Shown here piece after piece: positions 15,402 to 23,207 of a DNA stretch of 30,925 nt (the stretch's first letter is position 1; every line of letters starts with the position of its first letter). Origin of the DNA: JAPSGM01 sp036258735 (GTDB lineage Bacteria; Chloroflexota; Limnocylindria; QHBO01); contig DATADC010000154.1 of NCBI GenBank assembly GCA_036258735.1, positions 1-30,925 of the forward strand, written 5' to 3'. A model generated the notes under the pieces. It was not told the origin of the DNA, searched no databases, and was given only the letters and a program-made list of their open reading frames with translations. Position numbers and translations under genes: made by a program.

Positions 15402-15740
15402 CTACGCGGTCTGGGTGTAGGCCTCGAGCCCGAAGGCGGTCTCGAGCTGGTCCGCCGGCCGGAAGCCCACGGCCGCCTTCGGCGGCTGGCCCGGCGCAAA
15501 GAACGCCACGGTCGGGATGCTCATGATCCCGTAGTGCATGGCGGTGTGCGGGTTGGCGTCCACATCCAGCTTGACAACTTCGACCGAGCCGGCGTACTTG
15601 TCGGCCAGCTTGTCGATCTCGGGAGCCACCAGCCGGCAGGGTCCGCACCAAGCGGCCCAGAAGTCGACGATGACCGGCTTCTCGCTGTTGAGGACGACCT
15701 CTTCGAAGTTGGCATCGGTCGCTTCGCGTACGTTCGACAT
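15402..15740 (-). CDS. trxA: Thioredoxin
   Basis: A 112-residue cytoplasmic dithiol-disulfide oxidoreductase, of normal thioredoxin length. It has the active site WCGPC (residues 30-34) after the VDFWAA strand, the LDVDANP segment, and the cis-Pro motif SIPTVAFF. The start follows an AAAGGA about 14 bases upstream. The gene lies 37 bases downstream of an ArsR-family regulator on the same strand and ends in a strong terminator, so the two form a bicistronic operon. That linkage suggests regulation by redox or sulfur stress rather than housekeeping expression. Confidence 0.95.
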   Translation of the reverse strand: MSNVREATDANFEEVVLNSEKPVIVDFWAAWCGPCRLVAPEIDKLADKYAGSVEVVKLDVDANPHTAMHYGIMSIPTVAFFAPGQPPKAAVGFRPADQLETAFGLEAYTQTA

Positions 15741-15777
15741 GGGTACTGACTTGGTCCTTTCTTCGGGATGCGTCGCC

Positions 15778-16071
15778 CTAGCGGGCGACCTGCTGCAGAA
15801 GCCGATAGACCTCGAGGACCTGCGGGTCCGCGAGCCGATAAAAGACGGTGCTGCCCACGCGTCGCGTGGCCACGATGCCGGCGGCGCGCAGGACGGCCAG
15901 GTGCTGGCTCATGTTCGGCACCTGGCAGCCCACGTCGCGCGACAGGTCGCTCACCGATCGCTCCCCCGCGGCCAGCCGCTCCACGACGCACAGGCGCTTG
16001 GCATCGGCGAGTGCCTTTGCGACCAGCGCCGATCGGTCACGGAGGACGTCCTTGGCGAGCGTGGCTTCCAT
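15778..16071 (-). CDS. ArsR-family winged-helix repressor, two Cys, no classic metal box
   Basis: A 97-residue dimeric DNA-binding regulator. The helix-turn-helix is seen in VGCQVPNMSQHLAVLRAAG, followed by the wing (TRRVGSTVFYRL). The metal-binding ELCVCDL box of ArsR/SmtB metal sensors is replaced by ERSVSDL. Two Cys remain, C28 and C49, the latter just before the recognition helix. This hints at a thiol-based redox or persulfide switch, but the positions do not match the BigR/SqrR pair (C41/C42 and C107/C108). The start at 16071 matches the family's N-terminus; no SD is present, and a -10-like GAGAAT lies seven bases upstream. It precedes trxA and probably autoregulates. Confidence 0.88.
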   Translation of the reverse strand: MEATLAKDVLRDRSALVAKALADAKRLCVVERLAAGERSVSDLSRDVGCQVPNMSQHLAVLRAAGIVATRRVGSTVFYRLADPQVLEVYRLLQQVAR

Positions 16072-16078
16072 CGAGCGG

Positions 16079-16107
16079 ATTCTCTCATTGATTGCGCAAC
16101 TACGCAA
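16079..16107 (-). promoter_or_regulatory. arsR-trxA promoter
   Basis: On the minus strand TTGCGT (-35, 16102-16107) is followed by exactly 17 bases and then GAGAAT (-10, 16079-16084), which lies seven bases from the arsR ATG. Each hexamer matches consensus at four of six positions. The mRNA would be leaderless or nearly so. Confidence 0.55.
16092..16107. promoter_or_regulatory. Putative ArsR operator
   Basis: TTGCG-CAACTA-CGCAA is a perfect 5-6-5 inverted repeat covering the -35 box and part of the spacer of the arsR promoter. The left half sits inside TTGCGCAA, itself a palindrome. Such a position would allow repression by steric block. A second weaker repeat (CGACA 16145-16149 / TGTCG 16157-16161) lies towards the divergent zinc-ribbon gene. 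Confidence 0.5.
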
Positions 16108-16184
16108 GCCATACGGCCGCATTAGGAGCACGATCGGTACTTTGCGACAGCCTAGTTGTCGTGAGGCACGCTCAAGATCGCGCC

Positions 16185-16346
16185 ATGACTGTTCAAATCT
16201 TCTGCCCCTGGTGTCAGGGAGAGGCGACCTTCGAGGTCGATGAGGTCCGGGACGAGCTGGTCTGCGCCGGCTGCGATATGCGGACCGCCTTCGCCCCCGA
16301 CCCCGCAACCACCTACGCGCTGCTGTACGAGCCCGTCGCCGCCTGA
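16185..16346 (+). CDS. Small zinc-ribbon protein
   Basis: A 53-residue protein with two Cys-x2-Cys knuckles (C7/C10 in CPWC and C27/C30 in CAGC) separated by 16 residues rich in Glu and Asp. This is a classic zinc-ribbon spacing. The rest is short and acidic, without DNA-binding basic patches. The ATG at 16185 is chosen because the ribbon begins there; longer in-frame starts run through the arsR operator. No clear SD is present. It is divergent from arsR-trxA and shares its 113-base control region. Its function is unknown. Confidence 0.78.
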   Translation: MTVQIFCPWCQGEATFEVDEVRDELVCAGCDMRTAFAPDPATTYALLYEPVAA

Positions 16347-16347
16347 G

Positions 16348-18534
16348 TCAGTCGGCGGGGAGGTCCTCGGGAAGCCGTACGCCCAAGCCTGTCAGCAGGT
16401 GCCGGACGGTGCGTCGGTCGCGCGTGGCCAGGCCGCTCGGTGAGCGGACGCGGTGCCTGTCCCGTGGCAGGATCACGAGCTCCACATCACGTCCCGCTGC
16501 TTGGAGCGTCTCGACCAGCCGAGTGGAGTGCCGAAGGTGAACGTTCTCGTCGATGGCGCCGTGCACCAACAGCAGGCTGCCTCGGATTCGGTCCGCCACT
16601 CCCACGGCCGATGAGGCGGCATACGCCTCGGCCTCGCCCTCCGGCAGTCCCATGTAGCGCTCGGTGTACGCGGTGTCGTAGCCGCCCTGGTCCGTGACCG
16701 GCGCCACCGCGACGCCGACCTTGAAGAGGTGGGGTTCCAGGGCCATGGCGCGGAGGGTCATGTAGCCGCCGTAGCTGCCGCCGGTGATGCCCACCCTTGA
16801 TGCGTCGATCCAGCCTCGGTCGCCGAGCTGGCGGACCGCGGCCGCCTGGTCCTCGACCTCCACGAAGCCCATCCGCCGCCGCAGCGGCCGCTCGAAAGCG
16901 AGGCCGCGGTTCGCGGAGCCGCGGTTGTCGACGACCAGCACTGCCACGCCGGCGCGCGCGAGGTACTGCCGCAGTGGGTTGACGGTGGCCTCCCATGCGC
17001 GCTTGGCGTACTGGGCGTGCGGCCCACCGTAGACCCAGACCACGCAGGGCGGCGGATCAGCGGCCGGTGCGGCCGGCCGGTAGAAGGCGGCGTGCAGCGC
17101 GGTGCGCCCATCGGCCGTGGTAAGGGTCATGAGCTGCGGCGGCATCACGCCAAGAGCGGTCGCGGAGGCGCTCGGCGCTGCGATCTCGCGAGGCGACTCG
17201 TCACCATCCAACGCGCGGACCGTAACGCGCGGCGCGGTCTCGAGGTCTGACCAGGTATCGGCCCACCGACTCCCGTCGTCGGAGAATGCCACGTCGTGCC
17301 AGCCGGGCTCGACGGTCACCCGTCGCGGCTCGATCGTGGTGCTCTCGCCGTCCAGCGGCACGGCGTACAGGTGCCGTTCCGTCGCCGAGTCGCGCGTGCC
17401 AAGCACGTACGCCACTCGGCGCTTCTCATCCACGTGCGCAAGCCAGGTCACGACCCACTCGCCGCCGGTCAGCTGCACGACTGCGCTGCCATCGGCGCTG
17501 CGTCGCTCCAGGTGCCGGTACCCCGTGCGCTCCGTGGTGCGCACGACGCTACCGTCGTCGAGGGCCCGCGTGTCGTCGTCCAGGTTGATCCACGGGTCTG
17601 CCTCCTCGAGCCAGAGCTCCTGGCACGAACCATCCTCGCCCAGGCGGCTCCAATGCAGCGTCCGCTGATCGCGCGGCATGGTCGCCACCAGCCAACCACC
17701 TTGGGGGTGTGCTACCACTCGGGCCAGGTATCCCTCATCGTCGACCGCCGGCAGGGGCACCTCCTGGAACCCGCCCCCCGAGGTGCCCGCAATCCGCAGC
17801 GTGACCCGGGCGTTGGGGCCACCGGCGTACGGGTATCGGTGCGTCTCGTAGCTCGGGTCCACCTCGCCGAGATGCGCGATGGCCGTCAGGGGCACGCCAC
17901 GCTCGTCGACATGCGCGAAGGCAAGGTGCCTCCCATCCCAGCTCCACCACATCCCATCGAAGCGGTCGAGCTCCTCGGCGGCGATGTACTCCGCCACGCC
18001 GTTGCTGATGCCATCGGCGCCGTCGGACGTCAGGCGCGCCGGATCACCTGTCCCGTCCAGGCGCGTCAGCCACACGTCGCCGTCGCGGGCGAAAGCCAGC
18101 CAACGGCCATCCGGAGAGCCGGCCGCCGCGGTTGCGTCCTCGACGCTGGAAAGCGGCTGCGCCATGCCGCTGACTGCCGCCTCTCCGGCGGCGACCAGCG
18201 CCCGACCGCTCATCGGAACGACCAGGGTTGGTCGTGGCGCGCGCGGCAGCCACTCGTACGCGGTGACGCCCAGCGCCGTCGTGCGTCGCCGCTCTCGGTG
18301 GAGCTGCTCCTCAAGGCTCAGCGTCTCGTTGCTTTCGGCCTCGGGCAGCGGGCCTGCCAGCAGCACCCGGCTCCCGCTCCCAAGATCGTGGCGCCACAAC
18401 GAGGCGACAAGCGAGCCGGGATCGGCCTGGATGTAGGTCAGCGCCGAGCCATCGGGCGTGAAGCGGACGTCGGAGGGCCCATCGGTGCCGGGGAGGGGTA
18501 GGCGGGCGAGGTCCGCGAAGGTCGGCCAGGCCAT
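16348..18534 (-). CDS. S9-family serine peptidase, DPP-IV-like
   Basis: A 728-residue prolyl oligopeptidase-family enzyme, probably cytoplasmic because no signal peptide is seen. The N-terminal beta-propeller (about 20-460) carries the paired glutamates EYIAAEELDRF (E187, E188) that hold the free N-terminus of substrates in dipeptidyl peptidase IV. The C-terminal alpha/beta hydrolase has the nucleophile S587 in GGSYGGY, D662 in HGAIDENVH and H694 in PRDRHR; the 75- and 32-residue spacings are close to those of human DPP-IV. It probably cleaves X-Pro or X-Ala dipeptides. Its ATG overlaps the stop of the cyclophilin gene by one base (TGATG), so a proline isomerase and a proline-directed peptidase are co-translated. 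Confidence 0.93.
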   Translation of the reverse strand: MAWPTFADLARLPLPGTDGPSDVRFTPDGSALTYIQADPGSLVASLWRHDLGSGSRVLLAGPLPEAESNETLSLEEQLHRERRRTTALGVTAYEWLPRAPRPTLVVPMSGRALVAAGEAAVSGMAQPLSSVEDATAAAGSPDGRWLAFARDGDVWLTRLDGTGDPARLTSDGADGISNGVAEYIAAEELDRFDGMWWSWDGRHLAFAHVDERGVPLTAIAHLGEVDPSYETHRYPYAGGPNARVTLRIAGTSGGGFQEVPLPAVDDEGYLARVVAHPQGGWLVATMPRDQRTLHWSRLGEDGSCQELWLEEADPWINLDDDTRALDDGSVVRTTERTGYRHLERRSADGSAVVQLTGGEWVVTWLAHVDEKRRVAYVLGTRDSATERHLYAVPLDGESTTIEPRRVTVEPGWHDVAFSDDGSRWADTWSDLETAPRVTVRALDGDESPREIAAPSASATALGVMPPQLMTLTTADGRTALHAAFYRPAAPAADPPPCVVWVYGGPHAQYAKRAWEATVNPLRQYLARAGVAVLVVDNRGSANRGLAFERPLRRRMGFVEVEDQAAAVRQLGDRGWIDASRVGITGGSYGGYMTLRAMALEPHLFKVGVAVAPVTDQGGYDTAYTERYMGLPEGEAEAYAASSAVGVADRIRGSLLLVHGAIDENVHLRHSTRLVETLQAAGRDVELVILPRDRHRVRSPSGLATRDRRTVRHLLTGLGVRLPEDLPAD

Positions 18535-19049
18535 CAGCCGGCCGGCTCCTCCTCGATCTCGATAGTCTCTATCCGGTCGCCGGGGTTGCGGTCCGTCTGC
18601 GGGTCGCGCTCCCGGAGGGAGTTGACGACCTCCATGCCCTCCACCACCCGGCCGAAGACGGTGTGGCGGCCGTCAAGGTGCGGCGTCGCGGCGAAGGTGA
18701 TGAAGAACTGGCTTCCGTTGGTGTTCGGACCGGCGTTGGCCATGGACAGGGTGCCGGCCGCGTCGTGGCGCAACTCCGAGCTGAACTCGTCGCCGAAGCT
18801 GTAGCCCGGCCCACCACGACCGGTGCCGGTCGGGTCGCCGCCCTGTGCCATGAACCCGGGGATGACGCGGTGGAAGGTCGTGCCGTCGTAGAACCCGGAT
18901 CGGGCCAGGTTGACGAAGTTCTCGACGGTCAGAGGCGCCTGCGCAGCGTACAGCTCGCACACGAACTCGCCGCGCTCGGTCTTGAATCGGGCCCGATAGC
19001 TCCTGGTGGTGTCGAGCGCGCCCGTGGGCGCCGAAGGCCGGTCAGCCAT
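18534..19049 (-). CDS. Peptidyl-prolyl cis-trans isomerase, cyclophilin type
   Basis: A 171-residue cyclophilin that catalyses cis-trans change of Xaa-Pro bonds. The core runs from RARFKTERGEFVCELY to the C-terminus. It has FHRVIPGFMAQGGDPTGTG with the catalytic Arg, GTLSMANAGPNTNGSQFFI, and the HLDGRHTVFGRVVEGMEVV motif. The N-terminus is a short polar stretch without a signal peptide, so it is probably cytoplasmic. An SD-like GGAG lies six bases upstream of the ATG. It is the first gene of a two-gene operon with the S9 peptidase. Confidence 0.95.
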   Translation of the reverse strand: MADRPSAPTGALDTTRSYRARFKTERGEFVCELYAAQAPLTVENFVNLARSGFYDGTTFHRVIPGFMAQGGDPTGTGRGGPGYSFGDEFSSELRHDAAGTLSMANAGPNTNGSQFFITFAATPHLDGRHTVFGRVVEGMEVVNSLRERDPQTDRNPGDRIETIEIEEEPAG

Positions 19050-19085
19050 GGGGGACTCCGGAGTGTGGAATGGGACGGGCCGATG

Positions 19086-20180
19086 CTACCGCCCGAGCCG
19101 CTCGCGCGCGTTCTCCCGCGACCAGTTCCACGCCTGCCATGCGTCGTTCTGCGGGTCGTTCAGGCCCGATGCCTCGGCCAGGTCTGCCAGGATGCGCTCC
19201 GACACTGCGGGAGGCAACGGCAAGTCCGCGAAGCCACGCAAGGCTTCGGGAACCGCGTCGCTGCCCAGGCTGGCGAGGTAGATCTCGTCGAAACGCAGGC
19301 TGCCGGTAGTCTCCGTTCGTTTTAGGGCTCGATTCACGTTCTGCTCGGCGATGAACCGGGCGGGACCGATGATGTTGAAGGCCAGGCCAAAGACCATGGA
19401 CAGCGCCACCATCCCGTGCAGCAGCCAGCCGCTGCGGTTGGCCAGGATGGTCCCGACCGCCATGACGGCGCCGATGGCCAGCCAGATGATCGCCGCGAGC
19501 ACGTAGAACCGCAGCTCGGTCCAGCCGTAGGCGTCCTGGTAGAGCCGCAGCCGCAGGAAGGCGGAGGCCAACACCACCAGGGTCATGAGCACCAGCCCGA
19601 TGAGGGCGGCACGGTACGCCAGCGTTCGCGTGCGCACGAAGGACTCGGTCGCCAGGACGAGGGCAGCCACCACGAACGCGACGGCCAGAAGCTCGAAGAA
19701 TCCGCGTCGTGCGTACTCGGCGTAAATCAGGCCGGTGGCCGCGAGCGTGTCCTGCCCACCAAACAGGTACGTGGCCTGGAGGATGACGAATGCCAGGAAC
19801 ACGGCGTTCAGCGCCGCTAAGACCGTGACGACCTCGATGGTGCCCCCGCGCGGACGCCTGGCCCAGGCGCTCATGCCCTCTCGTTCGGCGAATTCATCGC
19901 CGGGCCGCGCCACGAACCCGAGCACCCCGGCTGCCAACCAGGTGACGATCAGGGCCACCATGGTTCGGCCGATGAGGCCGCTGAGGTCGACGTCCCATTC
20001 CAGCAGGCGCTCGGCGTAGTTCGCGAACACGGCGTCCGCGGCGGAGAAGAGGGCGACGAAGAGAAGGACCAACGGAACGGCGATGACGATGCCGCGCAGC
20101 ACGGCTGCCCACGGTCCGATGCCTCGCAAGGCGGCGTAGGGCGCCTGTCTGTGGGCCGCGGCGACCACGGCAGGACGCAC
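19086..20180 (-). CDS. DUF4173-domain membrane protein, N-terminally short
   Basis: A 364-residue polytopic membrane protein. The first helix (about residues 28-46) is followed by SAADAVFANYAERLL, a hallmark of DUF4173, and later by GLIYAEYARRGFFELLAVA, with seven or so more helices and a soluble, acidic C-terminus (about 295-364) ending in DPQNDAWQAWNWSRENARER. Relatives I recall have a further membrane block of up to 200 residues in front, missing here. The GTG at 20180 is chosen because AGGAGG lies seven bases upstream and just after the sigma factor stop. The frame stays open far upstream but there it is a shadow of the sigma gene. It is the last gene of the YCII-sigma-DUF4173 cluster. 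Function unknown. Confidence 0.82.
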   Translation of the reverse strand: MRPAVVAAAHRQAPYAALRGIGPWAAVLRGIVIAVPLVLLFVALFSAADAVFANYAERLLEWDVDLSGLIGRTMVALIVTWLAAGVLGFVARPGDEFAEREGMSAWARRPRGGTIEVVTVLAALNAVFLAFVILQATYLFGGQDTLAATGLIYAEYARRGFFELLAVAFVVAALVLATESFVRTRTLAYRAALIGLVLMTLVVLASAFLRLRLYQDAYGWTELRFYVLAAIIWLAIGAVMAVGTILANRSGWLLHGMVALSMVFGLAFNIIGPARFIAEQNVNRALKRTETTGSLRFDEIYLASLGSDAVPEALRGFADLPLPPAVSERILADLAEASGLNDPQNDAWQAWNWSRENARERLGR

Positions 20181-20196
20181 GAGCCGGCCTCCTGCG

Positions 20197-21450
20197 TTAC
20201 GCGACGGTGGCCGATGCCTCCAGCTCGACGAGGCGCCGGCGGAGCAGGTCCATCTCCGCGGGGTTGGCGGTGAGCTCCAGCGCTCGACGGACTGCGGCCG
20301 CCGCATCGAGCGTGCGTCCAAGGCGGCGCAGCATCTCGCCGCGGGCGGCGTGGAACAGGTGATACCCGTCCAGCCGCTGCCCGAGTGGCTCGATCTCGGC
20401 CAGGGCGGCGGCCGGCCCGCGGAGTTCCCCGACCGCCACCGCCCGGTTGAGCGCCACCACCGGTGTTGGCTGTAGCCGCAGCAGCGCGTCGTACAGCGCC
20501 ACGATCTGCCCCCAGTCGGTGTCCGTGTGCCACCGGGCCGAGGCATGGACGGCCACGATGGCCGCCTGCAGCTGGTACGGCCCGGGCCGGCCGATTCGCA
20601 GCGCTCGCTCGAGAAGTGCGGCGGCCTCATCAATCATCCGCCGATCCCACAGCCGGCGGTCCTGGTCGGCGAGCAGCACCAGCGAGCCGTCGGCGCCGAA
20701 GCGGGCGTGGGCACGGGCCAGGTGCAGGCGCATGAGGGCCAGCAGGCCCATCGGCTCCGGCTCATCGGGCATCAGCCGCACCACCAGCGAGCACAGCCAC
20801 TCGGCGTCCCGGGCCAGGTCCCGGCGCTCCACCACGTCTGCCTGGCTGGCGAGGTAGCCTTCGTTGAAGATCAGGTACAGCACGGCCAGGACCTCGCCCA
20901 GGCGCTCGGGCAGCTCCGCGCCGTCCGGCACGCGGTAGGGGATAGCGGCGTCGCGGATCTTGCGCTTGGCGCGCACCAGCCGCTGCGCGACGGTCGTCTC
21001 GGGGACCAGGAACGCACGGGCCACGGCGGCCGTCTCCAGGCCGCCCACGGTCCGCAGCGTCAGGGCGACCTGCGCCTCCCTGCTCAGGGCCGGGTGGCAG
21101 CAGGTGAAGATCAGCCGCAGGCGGTCGTCGGCGGCCAGCGGGCCGCCGGTCTCCATCGGTCCATCCATCTGGGATGCCTCGCGCGTCAGCTGCGCCAGGC
21201 GATCCCGGTAGCGTGCCTGGCGCCGGACCCGGTCGACCGCGCGACGCCGGGCGGCCGTCATCAGCCAGGCGCCTGGATTGCGGGGGACGCCCTCGGCCGG
21301 CCAGTGCTCCAGGGCCGCGACCGCGGCGTCCTGGACCAGCTCCTCGGCCGCGTCCCAGTCGCCCAGTATGCGCACCAGGGCGCCGGTGAGACGGGCGCGC
21401 TCATGGCGGAGGATCGCCTCCAGCGAGGCGTGTACCCCGCTATCCGTCAC
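20197..21450 (-). CDS. ECF sigma factor with C-terminal helical-repeat domain (ECF42-like)
   Basis: A 417-residue RNA polymerase sigma factor. Region 2 (about 15-80) includes AAEELVQDAAVAALEHWP and AWLMTAARRRAVDRVRR. Region 4 (about 115-172) includes the FTCCHPALSREAQVALTLR segment and the HTH VPETTVAQRLVRAKRKIR. The long C-terminal part (about 180-417, DUF6596-like, TPR-type helices) is characteristic of ECF42 proteins, which depend on it for activity instead of having a classical anti-sigma factor. The start is GTG at 21450, overlapping the end of the YCII/DGPF gene by 11 bases, the usual partner order for this family. The target promoters are unknown. Confidence 0.93.
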   Translation of the reverse strand: MTDSGVHASLEAILRHERARLTGALVRILGDWDAAEELVQDAAVAALEHWPAEGVPRNPGAWLMTAARRRAVDRVRRQARYRDRLAQLTREASQMDGPMETGGPLAADDRLRLIFTCCHPALSREAQVALTLRTVGGLETAAVARAFLVPETTVAQRLVRAKRKIRDAAIPYRVPDGAELPERLGEVLAVLYLIFNEGYLASQADVVERRDLARDAEWLCSLVVRLMPDEPEPMGLLALMRLHLARAHARFGADGSLVLLADQDRRLWDRRMIDEAAALLERALRIGRPGPYQLQAAIVAVHASARWHTDTDWGQIVALYDALLRLQPTPVVALNRAVAVGELRGPAAALAEIEPLGQRLDGYHLFHAARGEMLRRLGRTLDAAAAVRRALELTANPAEMDLLRRRLVELEASATVA

Positions 21451-21787
21451 GCTCGACGACAGGCCGGATCTCCAGCGCGTCCGGCCCCGGCCAGCCCGAG
21501 ACGAGGGAGATGGCGGCGTCCAGGTCCGGCACGTCGATCACGGCGTAGCCGCCCACGGTCTCCTTGGCCTCGATGTACGGCCCATCGGTGACCGTCACGT
21601 TTCCGTTGAGGTCGCGCCTGACCGTGGTGGCCGTCTCGGCTCCCTGCAGCTGGTACCCCTCCAGGATCCTGCCATTCTGGACCTGCTCCGCCCACCAGGC
21701 TCCAATGTTCTGATAGAGGTCGGCCTGTTGCTCCTCGCTCAGCCCGTCCCACGTCTCGCCGCCGCTGATCAGCACCATGTACTTCAT
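21440..21787 (-). CDS. YCII/DGPF-type partner protein of the ECF42 sigma factor
   Basis: A 115-residue YCII-related protein starting MKYMVLISGGETW. The family motif near TVTDGPYIEAKE is present with DGPY in place of DGPF. The GGYAVIDVPDLDAAISL strand-helix unit and a C-terminal EIRPV strand complete the fold. A GAGGA-type ribosome site lies about ten bases before the ATG. Genes of this family are regularly found next to ECF42 sigma genes and are thought to be their regulon members or partners; the mechanism is not settled. The 11-base overlap with the sigma gene indicates coupling. Confidence 0.9.
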   Translation of the reverse strand: MKYMVLISGGETWDGLSEEQQADLYQNIGAWWAEQVQNGRILEGYQLQGAETATTVRRDLNGNVTVTDGPYIEAKETVGGYAVIDVPDLDAAISLVSGWPGPDALEIRPVVERDG

Positions 21788-21910
21788 CGGTCCCGTCCTC
21801 GTCGCTTCTCGTGCGGCGCCGGTCCGTTCGGCGCCCTCATTCTCAACGACGCCCGAACGTCGGGGAAATCGACACCCTGCCGTCGCCGGCCCGTCCGGCA
21901 GAATGGCGCC

Positions 21911-22906
21911 ATGACCCCCGGACGCCAATCCCCTTCGACGCTTGCCGTGGTCCTGGCCATGGGGACCGTCTACATCGTCTGGGGCTCCACCTACCTCGCG
22001 ATCGCGTACGTGGTCGAGACGCTGCCACCCTTCCTGGCGGCGGGTGCGCGCTTCCTGCTGGCAGGCGCGATCCTGGGCGCCTTCCTGCTGGCGCAGGACC
22101 GATGGCGCCGCAGCCGCGGCGCCGAGACGGGGCTGACGGCGCCACGCTGGGTTGAATGGCGCACCGCGCTGATCGTTGGCGTGCTGCTGCTCCTGGGCGG
22201 GAACGGCATGGTCATGGTCGCCGAGCAGACGATCCCATCGGGCATTGCTGCCGTGATCATCGCCACGCTGCCAATCTGGATGGCCCTCTTCGAAGCGGCC
22301 GTCACACGGCGCCGGCCCAGCATGCTCGCCGTTGGCGGCCTGATCGTGGGTATGGCCGGGGTTGCGATCCTGGTCCTGCCGGAGGAGGGCATCGCGGCGC
22401 TCGACCCGGTCGGCATTGGGATGCTCGTGCTGGCCAATATCGCTTGGGCCGCCGGCTCTGTCTACGCGCGCCGCGCCCCGACGCCCGCCAGCCAGCTCAC
22501 GGGCAGCAGCATGCAGCAGCTAGCTGGCGGAGCCTCACTCGTGGCTGCCGCGCTTCTGGCGGGGGAGACGGGGCGGCTGGACCTCGGCTCGGTATCGCTG
22601 GCCTCGTGGTTGGGCCTCGCCTACCTGGTCGTCTTCGGATCGCTGCTGGCCTTCACCGCGTACGTCTGGCTGCTGAACAACGTGGCGATAACCACGGTGT
22701 CGACCTACGCCTACGTCAACCCAATCGTGGCGGTGGCGCTGGGAATGCTGTTCCGCGGCGAGCAGCTGACGCCGCGGAGCCTGCTCGCGGCCGCGCTGAT
22801 CATCGGCGCCGTCGTCGCCATGGTCAGCGGCCGCCCGCGTGAGGCCGAGGAGCCGGACCCGTCGCCTGACGTCTCCACCCTGGAGCCGGAGGAGAAGTCG
22901 GCGTGA
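21911..22906 (+). CDS. EamA/DMT-family exporter
   Basis: A 331-residue membrane protein with ten hydrophobic helices in two five-helix EamA repeats. The first repeat begins VYIVWGSTYLAIAYVVE, typical of the drug/metabolite transporter superfamily. The second includes YLVVFGSLLAFTAYVWLL and the STYAYVNPIVAV signature. A hydrophilic acidic tail of about 30 residues ends the protein. It is probably a YedA-like metabolite exporter; the substrate is unknown. The ATG at 21911 has no SD, but CAGAAT ends six bases upstream. The stop overlaps the next GTG (GTGA). Confidence 0.9.
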   Translation: MTPGRQSPSTLAVVLAMGTVYIVWGSTYLAIAYVVETLPPFLAAGARFLLAGAILGAFLLAQDRWRRSRGAETGLTAPRWVEWRTALIVGVLLLLGGNGMVMVAEQTIPSGIAAVIIATLPIWMALFEAAVTRRRPSMLAVGGLIVGMAGVAILVLPEEGIAALDPVGIGMLVLANIAWAAGSVYARRAPTPASQLTGSSMQQLAGGASLVAAALLAGETGRLDLGSVSLASWLGLAYLVVFGSLLAFTAYVWLLNNVAITTVSTYAYVNPIVAVALGMLFRGEQLTPRSLLAAALIIGAVVAMVSGRPREAEEPDPSPDVSTLEPEEKSA

Positions 22907-23187
22907 CGGACGAGATCGCCGTGGAGTGCAGCCGCGTGGCGGACCGCTGGCGATGCACTGTCCGTGCGGGGACCGATGCCGGCGCTACCGTGCACGACGT
23001 GGCCGTGTCGGCCGAGACGCTGCAGCGCCTGCGCCCCGGCAGCGACGACCCAACCGAGGTGGTGCGCGACTCGTTCGCGTTCCTCCTGGCCCGAGAGCCG
23101 CGCAAGGCGATCCTGCGCAGCTTCGAGCTGCCCCTCATCGCCCGCTATTTTCCCGAATGGGAGGCCGAGGTCCGGCGCTCCGGCTAG
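22903..23187 (+). CDS. Conserved small protein, function unknown
   Basis: A 94-residue acidic soluble protein. The first half is predicted beta-strand with two Cys (C9, C18). The second half contains VVRDSFAFLLAREP and a KAILRSFELPLIARYFPEWE segment. I have a vague memory of similar small actinobacterial and Chloroflexota proteins, but know no named family or function. The GTG overlaps the EamA stop, and GGAGGAG (22887-22893) provides a good SD nine bases upstream. It ends 20 bases from the convergent CapA-like gene. Confidence 0.78.
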   Translation: MTDEIAVECSRVADRWRCTVRAGTDAGATVHDVAVSAETLQRLRPGSDDPTEVVRDSFAFLLAREPRKAILRSFELPLIARYFPEWEAEVRRSG

Positions 23188-23207
23188 CACTGAGGCGCCC
23201 CGCAGCG

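Noticed and set aside
17296..18501. 401-codon open frame antisense to the S9 peptidase
   Set aside because: The opposite strand has a full DPP-IV-like enzyme with intact catalytic triad.
20181..20633. Long N-terminal extension of the DUF4173 protein overlapping the sigma gene
   Set aside because: The extension is Arg/Ser/Pro-rich shadow sequence of the sigma factor. The GTG at 20180 has a perfect SD and opens directly into family sequence, so no frameshift or insertion needs to be assumed.
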